Origin: an uncultured Lachnospiraceae bacterium | GTDB taxonomy: Bacteria > Bacillota > Clostridia > Lachnospirales > Lachnospiraceae | DNA length: 32,101 bases | Direction of reading: 5' to 3' | Assembly: GCA_947178145.1 (NCBI GenBank) | Contig: CAMWXE010000065.1 | Span: forward strand, 1 to 32,101 | Shown here: positions 1-7,725 of the stretch, piece by piece | How the letters are laid out: each line of letters opens with the position of its first letter | Position numbering within the stretch: the first letter of the stretch is position 1 | Translations under genes and position numbers: made by a program | Notes under the pieces: model-generated | What the model saw: the letters and a program-made list of their open reading frames with translations, nothing else | What the model was told of the DNA's origin: nothing | Databases searched by the model: none

Positions 1-52
1 AACATACAGATTCTAATATGAATAATTTAATTAAAATGCAACTTTTTATTAT

Positions 53-86
53 GTGAGATAGCAGAGAAATTGATCTTCTATCTCAC
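53..86 (-). terminator. Hairpin at the end of the SHMT-like gene
   Basis: Perfect 9-base arms GTGAGATAG / CTATCTCAC, extended inward by three more pairs after a mismatch. The stop codon of the minus-strand SHMT-like gene (78-80) lies inside the right arm. Read on the minus strand, the run after the hairpin is ATAATAAAAA, so there is no proper U tract; on the plus strand A7 then T4 follows. Position suggests a transcript end or mRNA-stabilising stem, but a classical intrinsic terminator is not proven. Confidence 0.35.
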
Positions 87-1352
87 AAAAAATTTTAAGA
101 ACTTAGTAATGTCTAATGTATATTTCAGATTTTTGGATTTACTAAGTTCCTCTATCGAATATGAAATTGAACGATACTGTTTATGTGTTCCATTTATGCA
201 ATCAAGATATATGTTTTCTAAAATATCTGAAATGATTTCTAATTCTGAAACTCCCCATCCATATCTTGCAATTTGCTGAACACCTAGTCGAATACCACTA
301 TTTTTATATATTTTTCGATATCGTTCATTTAAAGTAACATCATATAATTGACATTCTAAATAAAATGCATGTGTTATTTCAACCGGTAAATGAATAAAAA
401 TCTGATGAGTATTAGAAAAAATTCCATTTTGACTTATTACATCAAATTCTTTATTACTAAGTAGTTTAGCCAATACATTTGAAGAATCTACGACAGCATT
501 CATATACTCTGTTCCGAAAACCGAAAATTCCTGAAGACAGAAAATTAGAGATAAAATTTGATGCATTTGTATATTTCTAAGATAATCTGGATTTATTTTT
601 TTGTCAATTTTATCCATGAGTTTTTTTGAATTAGTCATTATAATTCCATTGGTTGGTCCAGGTAATGTCTTATGTGTAGAACCGGCTAAAATAAATGGAG
701 TATCTTGGGAAAAGGAATCCAGAAAATTAGTTAATTTTTTGGTAGCTATTAAACCTAATACTTGAGTTGCATCATAAATTAATACTGTATCTTCTGTAAA
801 ATCTATTAAAGACAAATTTGGTTGAAAAAGCATGTCGGACAAACAAACTAAAATGCCCTTAATGTTTTTTTCGCTAATATTTTTATTAATCTCATCGTAA
901 TAAAAATCCATATTATTTATATCATAGGGCATTTCTATAACATGAATCCCTAATCTTTGACATATTTTAGGCATTGAACTATGACCACCATATTCCGGAC
1001 TTGTTATATAAATCGTATCCCCAATTTCAAATAAACTCATTAATAAAGTTGAAATTGTATTTACTCCTGTAAGAGTTCGCCCATCAGCATATGTACAATG
1101 AAATAATTCTTTGCATAATTCATTCAATAAACCGTAAATTTCAAAGAGGGAACGACTGCCAATAAAATTCTGTTCAGTATAATTAATTATGCTGCCTAAT
1201 ATATACTTCTCTTGCACAGATGCCATTAAAGGATATCTTACAAAATCAGACAATGAAGTCTCTGCCGCGCACAATGGTAATGACTTATTTTCAAAATGTA
1301 ATATGGGCTCATATATATTAGAAAATTTGTCATAAAACTTATCAAAATCCAT
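78..1352 (-). CDS. SHMT-fold PLP-dependent enzyme (aldolase or transaldolase-like)
   Basis: A 424-residue fold-type I PLP enzyme resembling serine hydroxymethyltransferase. What is seen: the Schiff-base lysine motif GSTHKTLPGPTNG with K228, an Asp that should contact the PLP ring at D194 (IYDATQVLGLI, where SHMT has DMAHVAGLI, so the usual His is missing), and SPEYGGHSS near 118-126 in place of the SHMT GGHLTHG segment. The length matches SHMT, but the divergence and missing His argue against a housekeeping glyA. SHMT-fold relatives include L-threonine transaldolases and alpha-methylserine enzymes of specialised metabolism; which reaction applies here is unknown. It starts 11 bases inside the upstream methyltransferase gene, implying translational coupling. 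The DNA is clearly AT-richer than the metabolic genes to the right, consistent with horizontal gain. Confidence 0.72.
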   Translation of the reverse strand: MDFDKFYDKFSNIYEPILHFENKSLPLCAAETSLSDFVRYPLMASVQEKYILGSIINYTEQNFIGSRSLFEIYGLLNELCKELFHCTYADGRTLTGVNTISTLLMSLFEIGDTIYITSPEYGGHSSMPKICQRLGIHVIEMPYDINNMDFYYDEINKNISEKNIKGILVCLSDMLFQPNLSLIDFTEDTVLIYDATQVLGLIATKKLTNFLDSFSQDTPFILAGSTHKTLPGPTNGIIMTNSKKLMDKIDKKINPDYLRNIQMHQILSLIFCLQEFSVFGTEYMNAVVDSSNVLAKLLSNKEFDVISQNGIFSNTHQIFIHLPVEITHAFYLECQLYDVTLNERYRKIYKNSGIRLGVQQIARYGWGVSELEIISDILENIYLDCINGTHKQYRSISYSIEELSKSKNLKYTLDITKFLKFFVR

Positions 1353-2118
1353 CTTTTATTTCCCCCACATAAACAACAGTGCTTAATGGTGCATAAACTA
1401 TATTGTTTATAGCAAATTTATCATATACATCATTGAGAGCTGATATGTAAGAATTATATTCTTTATCATTTTTTGTAAGTGAATATGATGCACATAATGC
1501 TCTGCCGATAAATTCAGTTTTAGTCAAAAAATGGACACCGTCATCTATGAATTTATAAAATGTTGGTGTTTTAGAAAAAAATTGTGGGAAGGAATTTTGT
1601 GTAAAATCTATTACGTGTATACTACGTTCGTATAAAGGGCAAAATTTTAATAATACTTTTTCCGTTTCATAAAAAAAATCATTTTTTGACTCTTTGCTGT
1701 TCCAAACCAAAATGACTTTTCCTGTCTTTTTTAATATTCTTTGACATTCTTTTTTGGTTTTTTCTTGATTTAAAAGTTGAAAAGCTTGTGCAATGGTAAT
1801 TATGTCAATACACTCATCTGCTAATTCTGTTTCTTCCGAAGTTTTTTCTATAAATTCGATATTTTTTATCCCATTACAATGTCTATGACATTCGCTTAAC
1901 ATATCCTTATTCGGTTCTATAGCATATATTTTTCTGCAAAACTTAGAAATAAGAATGGTGTTTATACCAGTTCCCGCAGCAATATCAGCTACACATGAAT
2001 CAGGCATTGTGGACAATTGTTCGCAAAAAATATTTAAATAATTATTTGAATAGGACGCTCTTGTTTGGGCATATATCTGCGCCTTATCATTAAAGTTTTC
2101 AAATGATAGCTTGCTCAT
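1342..2118 (-). CDS. Class I SAM-dependent methyltransferase
   Basis: A 258-residue small-molecule-type methyltransferase. SAM motif I is visible as VADIAAGTGIN (43-53), followed by the acidic residue that binds the ribose hydroxyls in YAIEPN (E68) and a post-motif segment IDIITIAQAFQLL (about 103-115) typical of UbiE/type 11 enzymes. An AAGGAGA ribosome site sits 8 bases before the ATG. The last bases overlap the start of the SHMT-like gene, so the two are almost certainly one transcript. The substrate cannot be read from sequence; a partner PLP enzyme suggests an amino-acid-derived product, which is inference. The AT-rich composition and location next to a recombinase suggest transfer. Confidence 0.8.
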   Translation of the reverse strand: MSKLSFENFNDKAQIYAQTRASYSNNYLNIFCEQLSTMPDSCVADIAAGTGINTILISKFCRKIYAIEPNKDMLSECHRHCNGIKNIEFIEKTSEETELADECIDIITIAQAFQLLNQEKTKKECQRILKKTGKVILVWNSKESKNDFFYETEKVLLKFCPLYERSIHVIDFTQNSFPQFFSKTPTFYKFIDDGVHFLTKTEFIGRALCASYSLTKNDKEYNSYISALNDVYDKFAINNIVYAPLSTVVYVGEIKDGF

Positions 2119-2237
2119 TAGCCAATCTCCTTTTTAATACAAAACAATTTTAGTATTTGTTAAATTTCTATTTTTCTATCTTTACAAATTCGATGTGAGA
2201 GTATATATCTTTCCATTTAACTACGGTCATTTATTTC

Positions 2238-2301
2238 ATAAGATAATCAGCGATTATCAATCAAATCATAATCCAAAAGGCATTACATAAATAAGATAAT
2301 C
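2238..2301. repeat. Palindrome and direct repeats beside the recombinase (candidate core site)
   Basis: GATAATC-AGC-GATTATC at 2242-2258 is a perfect 7-base inverted repeat with a 3-base centre. The 11-mer ATAAGATAATC occurs at 2238-2248 and again at 2291-2301, in direct orientation. The position, just beyond the 3' end of the tyrosine recombinase and at the change from AT-rich to more balanced DNA, fits a recombinase core or arm site, but no second copy of the whole site was found in the window. It could equally be an operator for the methyltransferase promoter. Confidence 0.3.
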
Positions 2302-2318
2302 CTCATCTACATAATGCC
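2275..2318 (-). terminator. Intrinsic terminator of the recombinase gene
   Basis: On the minus strand GGCATTATGTA pairs with TATGTAATGCC (11 pairs, two of them G-U), with an 18-base loop and TTTT directly after. It begins 8 bases past the recombinase stop codon. The long loop makes it moderate in strength. Confidence 0.55.
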
Positions 2319-2325
2319 CTTAAAT

Positions 2326-3246
2326 CTATATCTGAAAATCCTTCCTAGGATGTTTCGTAGTAAGAATATCCCTCTGCTTTGACATCGCAACATGCGTATA
2401 GATCTCCGTAATATTAATGGAACTATGCCCCAATATTTCCTGAATATATCGAATATCAACATCAGCCTCCAGTAAACTTGTTGCGAAGGTATGGCGGAAC
2501 ATATGCGGAGTGATATGTAGATTAATTGCCGCAAGGGATGTATACCGGTTGATCATTCTGCGGACAGCCTGATCGGACAGTTCCTTACCATTCTGATTTG
2601 CAAAGAAATGTCCACAGCTCTGTATTTCCGTTTGAAAGTCACTTTTATATTTTTCCAGAATAGTGACAACATCGTCGTTTCCAATCTGTACTTTTCTTTC
2701 TTTGGAACCTTTTCCATAAATTAATATTGTCCGATCATAGAGGTTGATACTTTCCGCACCCAGAGCACAGAGTTCAGAGATTCGCATTCCAGTTGCGAAG
2801 AGCAATTCAATTACGGCTGCGTCCCTTAATGCATTTCTCTTCTGGTAAGCTGTCTTGCCATCGGATAGTTGTTTGTAGATGGTGGACAAAAATGTTTCAA
2901 CAGTGTGGAGTGGAATTGTTTTGGGCAGAAGGACTGGCTCCCGGAATTTCACCTGTATTTTGTGAAAGGGATTTCGGTCAATCATCTCCCGATATTCAAA
3001 ATAGCGAAAGAGAGCTTTTAGTGAAGCAATCTTTCGTTTGGCTGTTTTGGGCTTGTATCTCTGGTGAAGCCCTGCGATAAAGTTCTCCAGTATCTCTGGC
3101 GTGACCTTTAAAATGTCAGCCTGCTCGATATGCTGGCAGAACTGGGTTAAGTCAATCCGGTATGCTCTCAGTGTTTTTGTATCCAGTCTTTTCTGGTTCT
3201 TGCAGTAGTCCAGATAGCTGTTTACGGGTGTTTGTAAATCGTTCAT
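2326..3246 (-). CDS. Tyrosine recombinase / integrase (XerC/D-like)
   Basis: A 306-residue site-specific recombinase with both expected domains: the N-terminal SAM-like core-binding domain (about 5-90) and the C-terminal catalytic domain (about 110-295). All catalytic residues are visible: R155 in TGMRISEL, the beta-hairpin lysine in YGKGSKER, H248 and R251 in HMFRHTFA, H274 in LGHSS and the nucleophile Y283 in IYTHV. It should therefore be active in strand exchange through a 3'-phosphotyrosine link. Length and layout match Xer-type or single-gene integrases rather than large phage integrases. The ATG has GGAGATATTTGTT before it. No excisionase, relaxase or phage gene is nearby, so it may be a remnant of an integrated element, a solitary recombinase, or an invertase for DNA outside the window. 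Confidence 0.9.
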   Translation of the reverse strand: MNDLQTPVNSYLDYCKNQKRLDTKTLRAYRIDLTQFCQHIEQADILKVTPEILENFIAGLHQRYKPKTAKRKIASLKALFRYFEYREMIDRNPFHKIQVKFREPVLLPKTIPLHTVETFLSTIYKQLSDGKTAYQKRNALRDAAVIELLFATGMRISELCALGAESINLYDRTILIYGKGSKERKVQIGNDDVVTILEKYKSDFQTEIQSCGHFFANQNGKELSDQAVRRMINRYTSLAAINLHITPHMFRHTFATSLLEADVDIRYIQEILGHSSINITEIYTHVAMSKQRDILTTKHPRKDFQI

Positions 3247-3509
3247 AACAAATATCTCCTTATCTTTTGTATTTCAAGATATATCGTACATGGTTTTTAA
3301 TTGTTTTGCACCTGCTAAATGATAATGTGTTGTTTTTGGATGGCGTCACAAAAACAGGGATTTTGATTTTTCGGGCTTTTCAGAGGATATACTTCGAGTG
3401 GTTAATTTTCTACAGTTCCTAACATCGATCCCCTATCCATGAAAAGGAATTTGCCAGACATTATACTCGCCCGAACAGGCATGTTTTACTGTAATTGTGC
3501 AAACAGTTA

Positions 3510-3518
3510 TGGTATAAT
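3510..3518 (+). promoter_or_regulatory. Extended -10 promoter before the metallophosphoesterase remnant
   Basis: TGGTATAAT is a perfect extended -10 element 40 bases before the dead start codon at 3558; no good -35 box is present. The rest of 3247-3557, between recombinase and remnant, shows no coding region, RNA gene or strong hairpin; a weak ACTGT...ACAGT inverted pair overlaps this promoter. The promoter may still transcribe the wrecked genes and the lipoprotein after them. Confidence 0.5.
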
Positions 3519-3557
3519 ATGGATAAATAGCTTCCAGATACCGGAAAGGAAGAGAGT

Positions 3558-3868
3558 ATGATTTTTATTACAGGAGATACCCATTGACGTTTCGAACGTG
3601 TTGAGGCATTCTGCAGGCGTATCCAGACATCACAGGATGATATACTTATCATTTTGGGCGATACAGGCATCAATTTCAGCGGGGCGGAATATGACAGATC
3701 GAAAAAGAGAATGCTGGAGTCCCTTCCCCTCACAATATATGGCTGGACTATAAAGAAAAGTTATCCTATCAAAAATGGTTTTGCGGACATTACTATAAAG
3801 AAAAGAAGATTGACAGACTGGAAATTATGTTTGAAAATTATGGCGATTTTTGTGCGGGTATGGAATGA
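3558..3868 (+). pseudogene. Metallophosphoesterase, stop plus internal deletion
   Basis: Translation from the ATG gives MIFITGDTH, then TGA (3585-3587) exactly where the calcineurin-like family has Gly of GDTHG, then RFERVEAFCRRIQTSQDD, and the second metal motif as ILGDTG. After SLPLTIY the family continues with the GNHE region, but here it is gone: the reading resumes in another frame at about 3741 with LDYKEKLSYQKWFCGHYY and ends KIDRLEIMFENYGDFCAGME at a stop at 3866-3868. So the central part, including the GNHE metal and catalytic motif, is deleted and the frame changes. A GGAAAGGAAGAGAGT ribosome site and an extended -10 promoter remain. The remnant is about 100 codons against about 220 or more for intact relatives. 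The family assignment comes from motifs; the deletion limits are approximate. Confidence 0.75.
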
Positions 3869-3909
3869 ATGTTGGATCTTATGGAGCGTATTTGAGAAAG
3901 GGGAATTCA

Positions 3910-4563
3910 ATGCTGTTTTCAATCGTACTAATGGTGCTGATTCTAATAACCTTTAGAAAACAAAAGATTGAATATACGAAAGAAGGAACAAAAACAGAAC
4001 TGATAGTCTGCATATCATGGTACGTATTGTATTTTATCTTAGCGATGACAGACAATGCATTTCAGACAGATATCATAAACGAAGTTACAAACTGGCTATT
4101 CTTATTTCTGTTTCCGCTGTTGATTATCGCAGGATTCAGGAAAGAGAAATTGGCAGAAACGCTGGGAGAAATCGGCCTCAAACGGATGGACAGGATAATG
4201 GCAAAATTTCCAGTATATTTTTGCCTGATGATATTGACGGCCGGATTTACAGAGGAGGTTTTCTTCCGAGGCATCGTTCAAAGATGCATGCTCAATACAT
4301 GGAAACGGCCATACATGGCGATTTTGTCTGCCAGTGTTTTGTTTGGATTGTATCATTTTCCGTTTGCATTTTAATTGTGAGATTCAACGGCAGGAAGCAT
4401 TGTGCATTCCTTAAAAGCTGTTTTGGCGGAGCAGGCTGTTACTGGATGCGCTTTGGGATTGATGTATGATAAAAGCAATAAAAACCTTTGGAGCAGTATT
4501 ATTTTGCATGCATTCATCAATGCATCGATTATGTCGCTTAGCGTTGTCTTTCCAGGGGTATAA
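3910..4563 (+). pseudogene. CPBP-family intramembrane metalloprotease with two in-frame stops
   Basis: The ATG at 3910 has AAAGGGG upstream and overlaps nothing but the end of the preceding remnant. The first 154 codons hold several hydrophobic segments, the EEVFFRG motif (EExxxR, catalytic glutamates) and FGLYH (FxxxH). The frame then meets TAA (4372-4374) and TGA (4378-4380), but carries on in the same frame with SIVHSLKAVLAEQAVTGCAL, MYDKSNKNLWSSIILHAFINA (about 4447-4528; the HAFINA histidine and asparagine form the last active-site motif), ending at TAA 4561-4563. Thus all family motifs survive but are split by two nonsense codons 6 bases apart. CPBP (CAAX protease / bacteriocin-processing) enzymes often act in prenyl-protein or bacteriocin self-immunity roles. 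Non-functional unless both stops are read through, which is unlikely. Confidence 0.8.
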
Positions 4564-4591
4564 TCGATTGTCTAGAATGGAGGGTTTTAGT

Positions 4592-5953
4592 ATGAAACAA
4601 AAAAATATTCCGCTTCTGATTATTGTAATGATTCTTCTAAGTATATGTACAGCATGTGCAGGAAATGATTTGTCTTCTGGTGGCGAAAAAGAGGAGGAAC
4701 AGTCAGATATATTGTTAAATGCGCAGACTGAAGAAACGCAGGCAAAAGAATCCCAAACGGAAGGCATCCAAACCAACGAAATTCCAACCGAAGGAATTTC
4801 TGACAGTGCGGACACAATCAACGCGCAGGATGTGGACGATACAGATACCGCACAAAGCGCTTTTCCAGGAGAGCGTACCACAAGTGTTTCTCCTGTCAGG
4901 CTTGTGTTTTGTACTGAGGAACAGATCACAAAAATGGAGGATGACACTATTTTGAGTAGGAAAAGATACATTTATCCTGTTGTGACGATTGAAGGGAATG
5001 AAAATGCCGCCGACAAAATCAATGCAGATATACAGGAAACAGTAAATTCTTCTCGAGTCGATACCTTTAATGTGCCGGATACGGCTGCGTATATTTATGA
5101 TGTTGAAGCTGAGTATCGTTTTAATTATTGTACTGAAGGATACTTGTGGTTTACTGCTGTTCGTGCGGACAGTAAGGTTATTTCTTTTCTTGTGTGTTAT
5201 CAACAATATACAGGCGGCATGATCATTTTACGCCATTATACTGGACTGAACTATGATACGCAGACTGGTGAACTGATCGAATTTGCAGACCTTTCAGAAC
5301 ATGCGGATGTTTTTGAACAGGAAACATTTGCATATCTCAAAGCTCTTGCTTTAACAAAAGAAACCGTATGGAAAGACATCGATGAGATGTTAAAACCTCT
5401 CTATCAGAGCAATCGCTGGTATCTTTCCACATCAGGGCTGGTATTTTGCAGTTATGATGGTCTCATGGAGTATACGATTCCTTATTCCGACTTGGAAGAA
5501 ATCGGTTTGAAAGAAAAATATGATTGTGAGGGAATAAGAACGTTCCAACTTCAGAGAGGGGAAGGTTATTCTTCGGATTTAAACGGAGATGGACAGGAAG
5601 AAGATATTCAATTTTATATCGATGAAACAGGAAGTGCAGATACAAATATTCATTTGATCATAGATGGTACAGACTATGCCGTGGAGCTGGAAGAGCTGTC
5701 CAGACAACTTTCTGATGACGATTTAATCTGTTGGGTAGAGTGTTACTTATATAAAACGGACAAGACAGATACTACAACAGAAATTGCCTTTGAGATGAAC
5801 TATACCAGTTTGAAAGATGACGTTGTTACACCCTGTACGTTTCGCTATTGCTATGAAGGGAATGGCGTTCTCACTTCTCTTGGCAGGATGGAGGGCATGA
5901 TTACCGACCCAACAGTAGTGCTGCCGCAGGATAGTGCAGCAGATGAACAGTGA
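4592..5953 (+). CDS. RsiV-like (DUF3298) lipoprotein
   Basis: A 453-residue exported lipoprotein. The ATG at 4592 is chosen because ATGGAGGG precedes it and a signal peptide starts there: basic MKQK, a hydrophobic stretch, then the lipobox-like CTAC with lipidated C22 (the -3 position is Cys rather than Leu, slightly unusual). Residues 27-100 are an acidic, Thr/Gln-rich low-complexity linker. The folded part contains YPVVTIEGN..ADKINADIQ (DUF4163-like) and YTGLNYDTQTGELIEFADL...YSDL, the pattern of DUF3298/RsiV extracytoplasmic domains, followed by a C-terminal part with DLNGDGQEEDI, an EF-hand-like calcium loop. RsiV homologues bind lysozyme or carry anti-sigma segments, but there is no membrane-spanning or cytoplasmic anti-sigma region here. 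No sigma factor gene is adjacent, so a sensing role is only a possibility. Confidence 0.75.
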   Translation: MKQKNIPLLIIVMILLSICTACAGNDLSSGGEKEEEQSDILLNAQTEETQAKESQTEGIQTNEIPTEGISDSADTINAQDVDDTDTAQSAFPGERTTSVSPVRLVFCTEEQITKMEDDTILSRKRYIYPVVTIEGNENAADKINADIQETVNSSRVDTFNVPDTAAYIYDVEAEYRFNYCTEGYLWFTAVRADSKVISFLVCYQQYTGGMIILRHYTGLNYDTQTGELIEFADLSEHADVFEQETFAYLKALALTKETVWKDIDEMLKPLYQSNRWYLSTSGLVFCSYDGLMEYTIPYSDLEEIGLKEKYDCEGIRTFQLQRGEGYSSDLNGDGQEEDIQFYIDETGSADTNIHLIIDGTDYAVELEELSRQLSDDDLICWVECYLYKTDKTDTTTEIAFEMNYTSLKDDVVTPCTFRYCYEGNGVLTSLGRMEGMITDPTVVLPQDSAADEQ

Positions 5954-6003
5954 TGAAAGGATTTTCTGATTATAAGGGCAATTGCGGTGTGATATGCAGA
6001 TGA

Positions 6004-6165
6004 AAATCCACTGCGGCGGCCGGCAAAACGGATGGAGTAGATTGCGGGTGGAAAGAGAAGGACTATATCCATATCATTCCAGAGCAGATGCTCACAAAGG
6101 ATATCAGTTTTTCGGATACAGTGGATATGATCTATAAAATAGTATCTGGACCGCAGAGTGTATGA
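6004..6165 (+). other. Unassigned coding-like remnant in a 300-base gap
   Basis: The gap 5954-6254 has no intact gene. One frame stays open from 6004 to the TGA at 6163-6165 and reads like protein (VDCGWKEKDYIHIIPEQ, then SFSDTVDMIYKIV), but it has no start codon and a TGA directly upstream. A second open stretch in another frame continues with YDVLKMCTGGRLADD up to about 6237. Together they look like a decayed small gene with a frameshift. I do not recognise the family. Confidence 0.3.
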
Positions 6166-6254
6166 TGTATTGAAAATGTGTACAGGTGGTCGATTGGCGG
6201 ATGATAGTTGCGTGCGAAAGCATAGCATGAAGTAGTGAATTGGGGTGATAGCAT

Positions 6255-6728
6255 ATGATTCTATATCATGCAAGTAAGGAGATTGTTGAGTTTCCCGAAG
6301 TGAGAAAAACTAGATATACAAAAGATTTTTCCTGGGGATTTTATTGTACAAATAACTTTGGGCAGGCGGTGCGATGGGCTAATCGTGGACAAGGCGATCC
6401 AATAATAAATTATTATTCTTATGAACAGGCCGGAGGGTTGTCTGTCTTAAAATTTGACCGTATGACTGACGAGAGGTTAGATTTTATTGCAAAATGCAGA
6501 AGTGGTGAGACGCATCAATATGATATTGTAGAGGGACCTATGGCAGATGATACAATATGGAATTATGTAAATGATTTTCTTGCAGGAAGGATAAGCAGAA
6601 AGCAGTTTTGGGTGCTGGCAGAATTTAAATATCCAACACATCAGATTAGTTTTCATACTTTGTCAGCACTGAACTGCCTTACTTTTGAGAGGAGTGATAT
6701 TGTCTATGACAGAAAGAGACAAAAATAA
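6255..6728 (+). CDS. DUF3990 family protein (ADP-ribosyltransferase-like fold)
   Basis: A 157-residue protein opening with ILYHASKEIVEFPEV, then FSWGFYCTNNFGQAVRWANR and ending with FHTLSALNCLTFERS, the pattern of DUF3990 proteins (LYHGS... DFGxGFYxT... QAxxWA... FHTxxAL). DUF3990 is grouped with the ADP-ribosyltransferase fold; the conserved His of YHAS and the GFY motif would be in the NAD pocket. A target is not known. GGGGTGATAGCAT lies before the ATG. The stop codon lies 23 bases inside the next gene, so the two proteins are made from one mRNA and probably act together. Whether they form a toxin-antitoxin-like pair is inference. Confidence 0.7.
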   Translation: MILYHASKEIVEFPEVRKTRYTKDFSWGFYCTNNFGQAVRWANRGQGDPIINYYSYEQAGGLSVLKFDRMTDERLDFIAKCRSGETHQYDIVEGPMADDTIWNYVNDFLAGRISRKQFWVLAEFKYPTHQISFHTLSALNCLTFERSDIVYDRKRQK

Positions 6729-7149
6729 TTTTTTCTATGTGTGTTCGTTGATTGAATATATTGCGCGGCAGACGAAAAACAGGCGAGGCGTGATTATAGA
6801 GGGTTTGGGGAAGGAAGGGATCGAAAAACAGTTGTATGATGCAGAGGTAAACCATTGCCTTACGTTTGAACAGGTGAGTGATGAAGTGATAAAGCAATAT
6901 CAAATTCCAAGTGGAAATTTTGATACAATTACAGAATGTAAGTATACGATTCCGAGTTATCTGGATATCGGAAAATTATACAGTATTATGATTGAGGATT
7001 GCGCAGAGCCTGGACAAGAAGTAGATGAATTGATGAAAATTTTCTCGTCCTTTATCAGCGATGAGATATCTGATTTTCAGACAGACATTTACTACCAGAA
7101 TCCAAGTTATCTGGAATGTTCTTATAAGGCGGGATATTTGCTGGATTAA
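6706..7149 (+). CDS. Conserved partner of DUF3990 protein, function unknown
   Basis: A 147-residue soluble, mostly helical protein without a known catalytic motif. It begins MTERDKNNFFYVCSLIEYIA and contains IPSYLDIGKLYSIMI and SSFISDEISDF; the N-terminal half resembles the DUF3791 type of short protein often encoded beside DUF3990 genes, though the match is by pattern only. The start at 6706 is preferred: GAGAGGAG lies 12 bases upstream, inside the DUF3990 gene, whereas the ATG at 6685 has no ribosome site. The 23-base overlap implies coupled translation and a stable stoichiometry. It could be an antitoxin or a substrate adaptor for the ADP-ribosyltransferase-like neighbour; nothing in the sequence decides this. 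Confidence 0.6.
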   Translation: MTERDKNNFFYVCSLIEYIARQTKNRRGVIIEGLGKEGIEKQLYDAEVNHCLTFEQVSDEVIKQYQIPSGNFDTITECKYTIPSYLDIGKLYSIMIEDCAEPGQEVDELMKIFSSFISDEISDFQTDIYYQNPSYLECSYKAGYLLD

Positions 7150-7162
7150 GGAGAGATCACAA

Positions 7163-7654
7163 ATGGCAATAGACGGTGTGGCACAGCCTGCGATTTTGCA
7201 GATCAATGACGAAATAAGATTAAGAAAATATGATGGAATTTACGACTTTGCTTTCAACTGGTATCAGGATGAAGAGACGGTTTATTTTGTAGATGGAGTA
7301 AAGACATTATACAGTCAGGAAAAGCTGAAATGTATGTACGAGTATCTGGACAGTCATGGAGAGCTGTATTTCATAGAAGTGATAGAGAATGGAATTTATA
7401 AACCGATCGGTGATGTCACCTTTTGGAGGGAGGATATGCCTATCGTGATTGGCGAGCAATCTTACCGCGGAAAAGGAATTGCCAGAAAAGTGATCAGCAG
7501 GCTGATTGAGCGGGGAAGACAGTTGGGATATGACTGTTTATATGTGAACGAAATCTATACATATAATACTGCTTCAAGAAAATGTTTTGAAAGTTTAGGC
7601 TTTCAGGCATATGAGCAGACTGACAAAGGTCAACGTTTTCATCTAAAGATTTAG
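7163..7654 (+). CDS. GNAT family N-acetyltransferase
   Basis: A 163-residue acetyl-CoA-dependent acetyltransferase. Motif A is seen as EQSYRGKGIARKVISRLI (about 96-113; the R-G-K-G-I-A loop binds the CoA pyrophosphate), and motif B as YVNEIYTYNTASRKCFESLG with the usual asparagine and the CFESLGF ending, typical of the RimJ/RimL-like branch acting on small molecules or N-termini. The ATG at 7163 follows AAGGAGAGATCACAA, 14 bases past the previous stop, so it is likely the third gene of the DUF3990 operon. The substrate is not predictable. The open frame extends further upstream but inside the preceding gene. Confidence 0.85.
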   Translation: MAIDGVAQPAILQINDEIRLRKYDGIYDFAFNWYQDEETVYFVDGVKTLYSQEKLKCMYEYLDSHGELYFIEVIENGIYKPIGDVTFWREDMPIVIGEQSYRGKGIARKVISRLIERGRQLGYDCLYVNEIYTYNTASRKCFESLGFQAYEQTDKGQRFHLKI

Positions 7655-7725
7655 CATTGCCAAAGGATCTGTCAGGCATGCACGAAGAAAGAGAAGTTAT
7701 TAAGAATAAAACGAGGTAAAGAAAA

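Noticed and set aside
3585..3587. In-frame TGA in the phosphoesterase motif as a selenocysteine codon
   Set aside because: The family has Gly here, GGA to TGA is a single change, no SECIS-like stem follows directly, and the gene has a second, frame-changing deletion.
3461..3733. 90-codon minus-strand frame over the phosphoesterase remnant
   Set aside because: Complements a recognisable, though broken, gene on the other strand.
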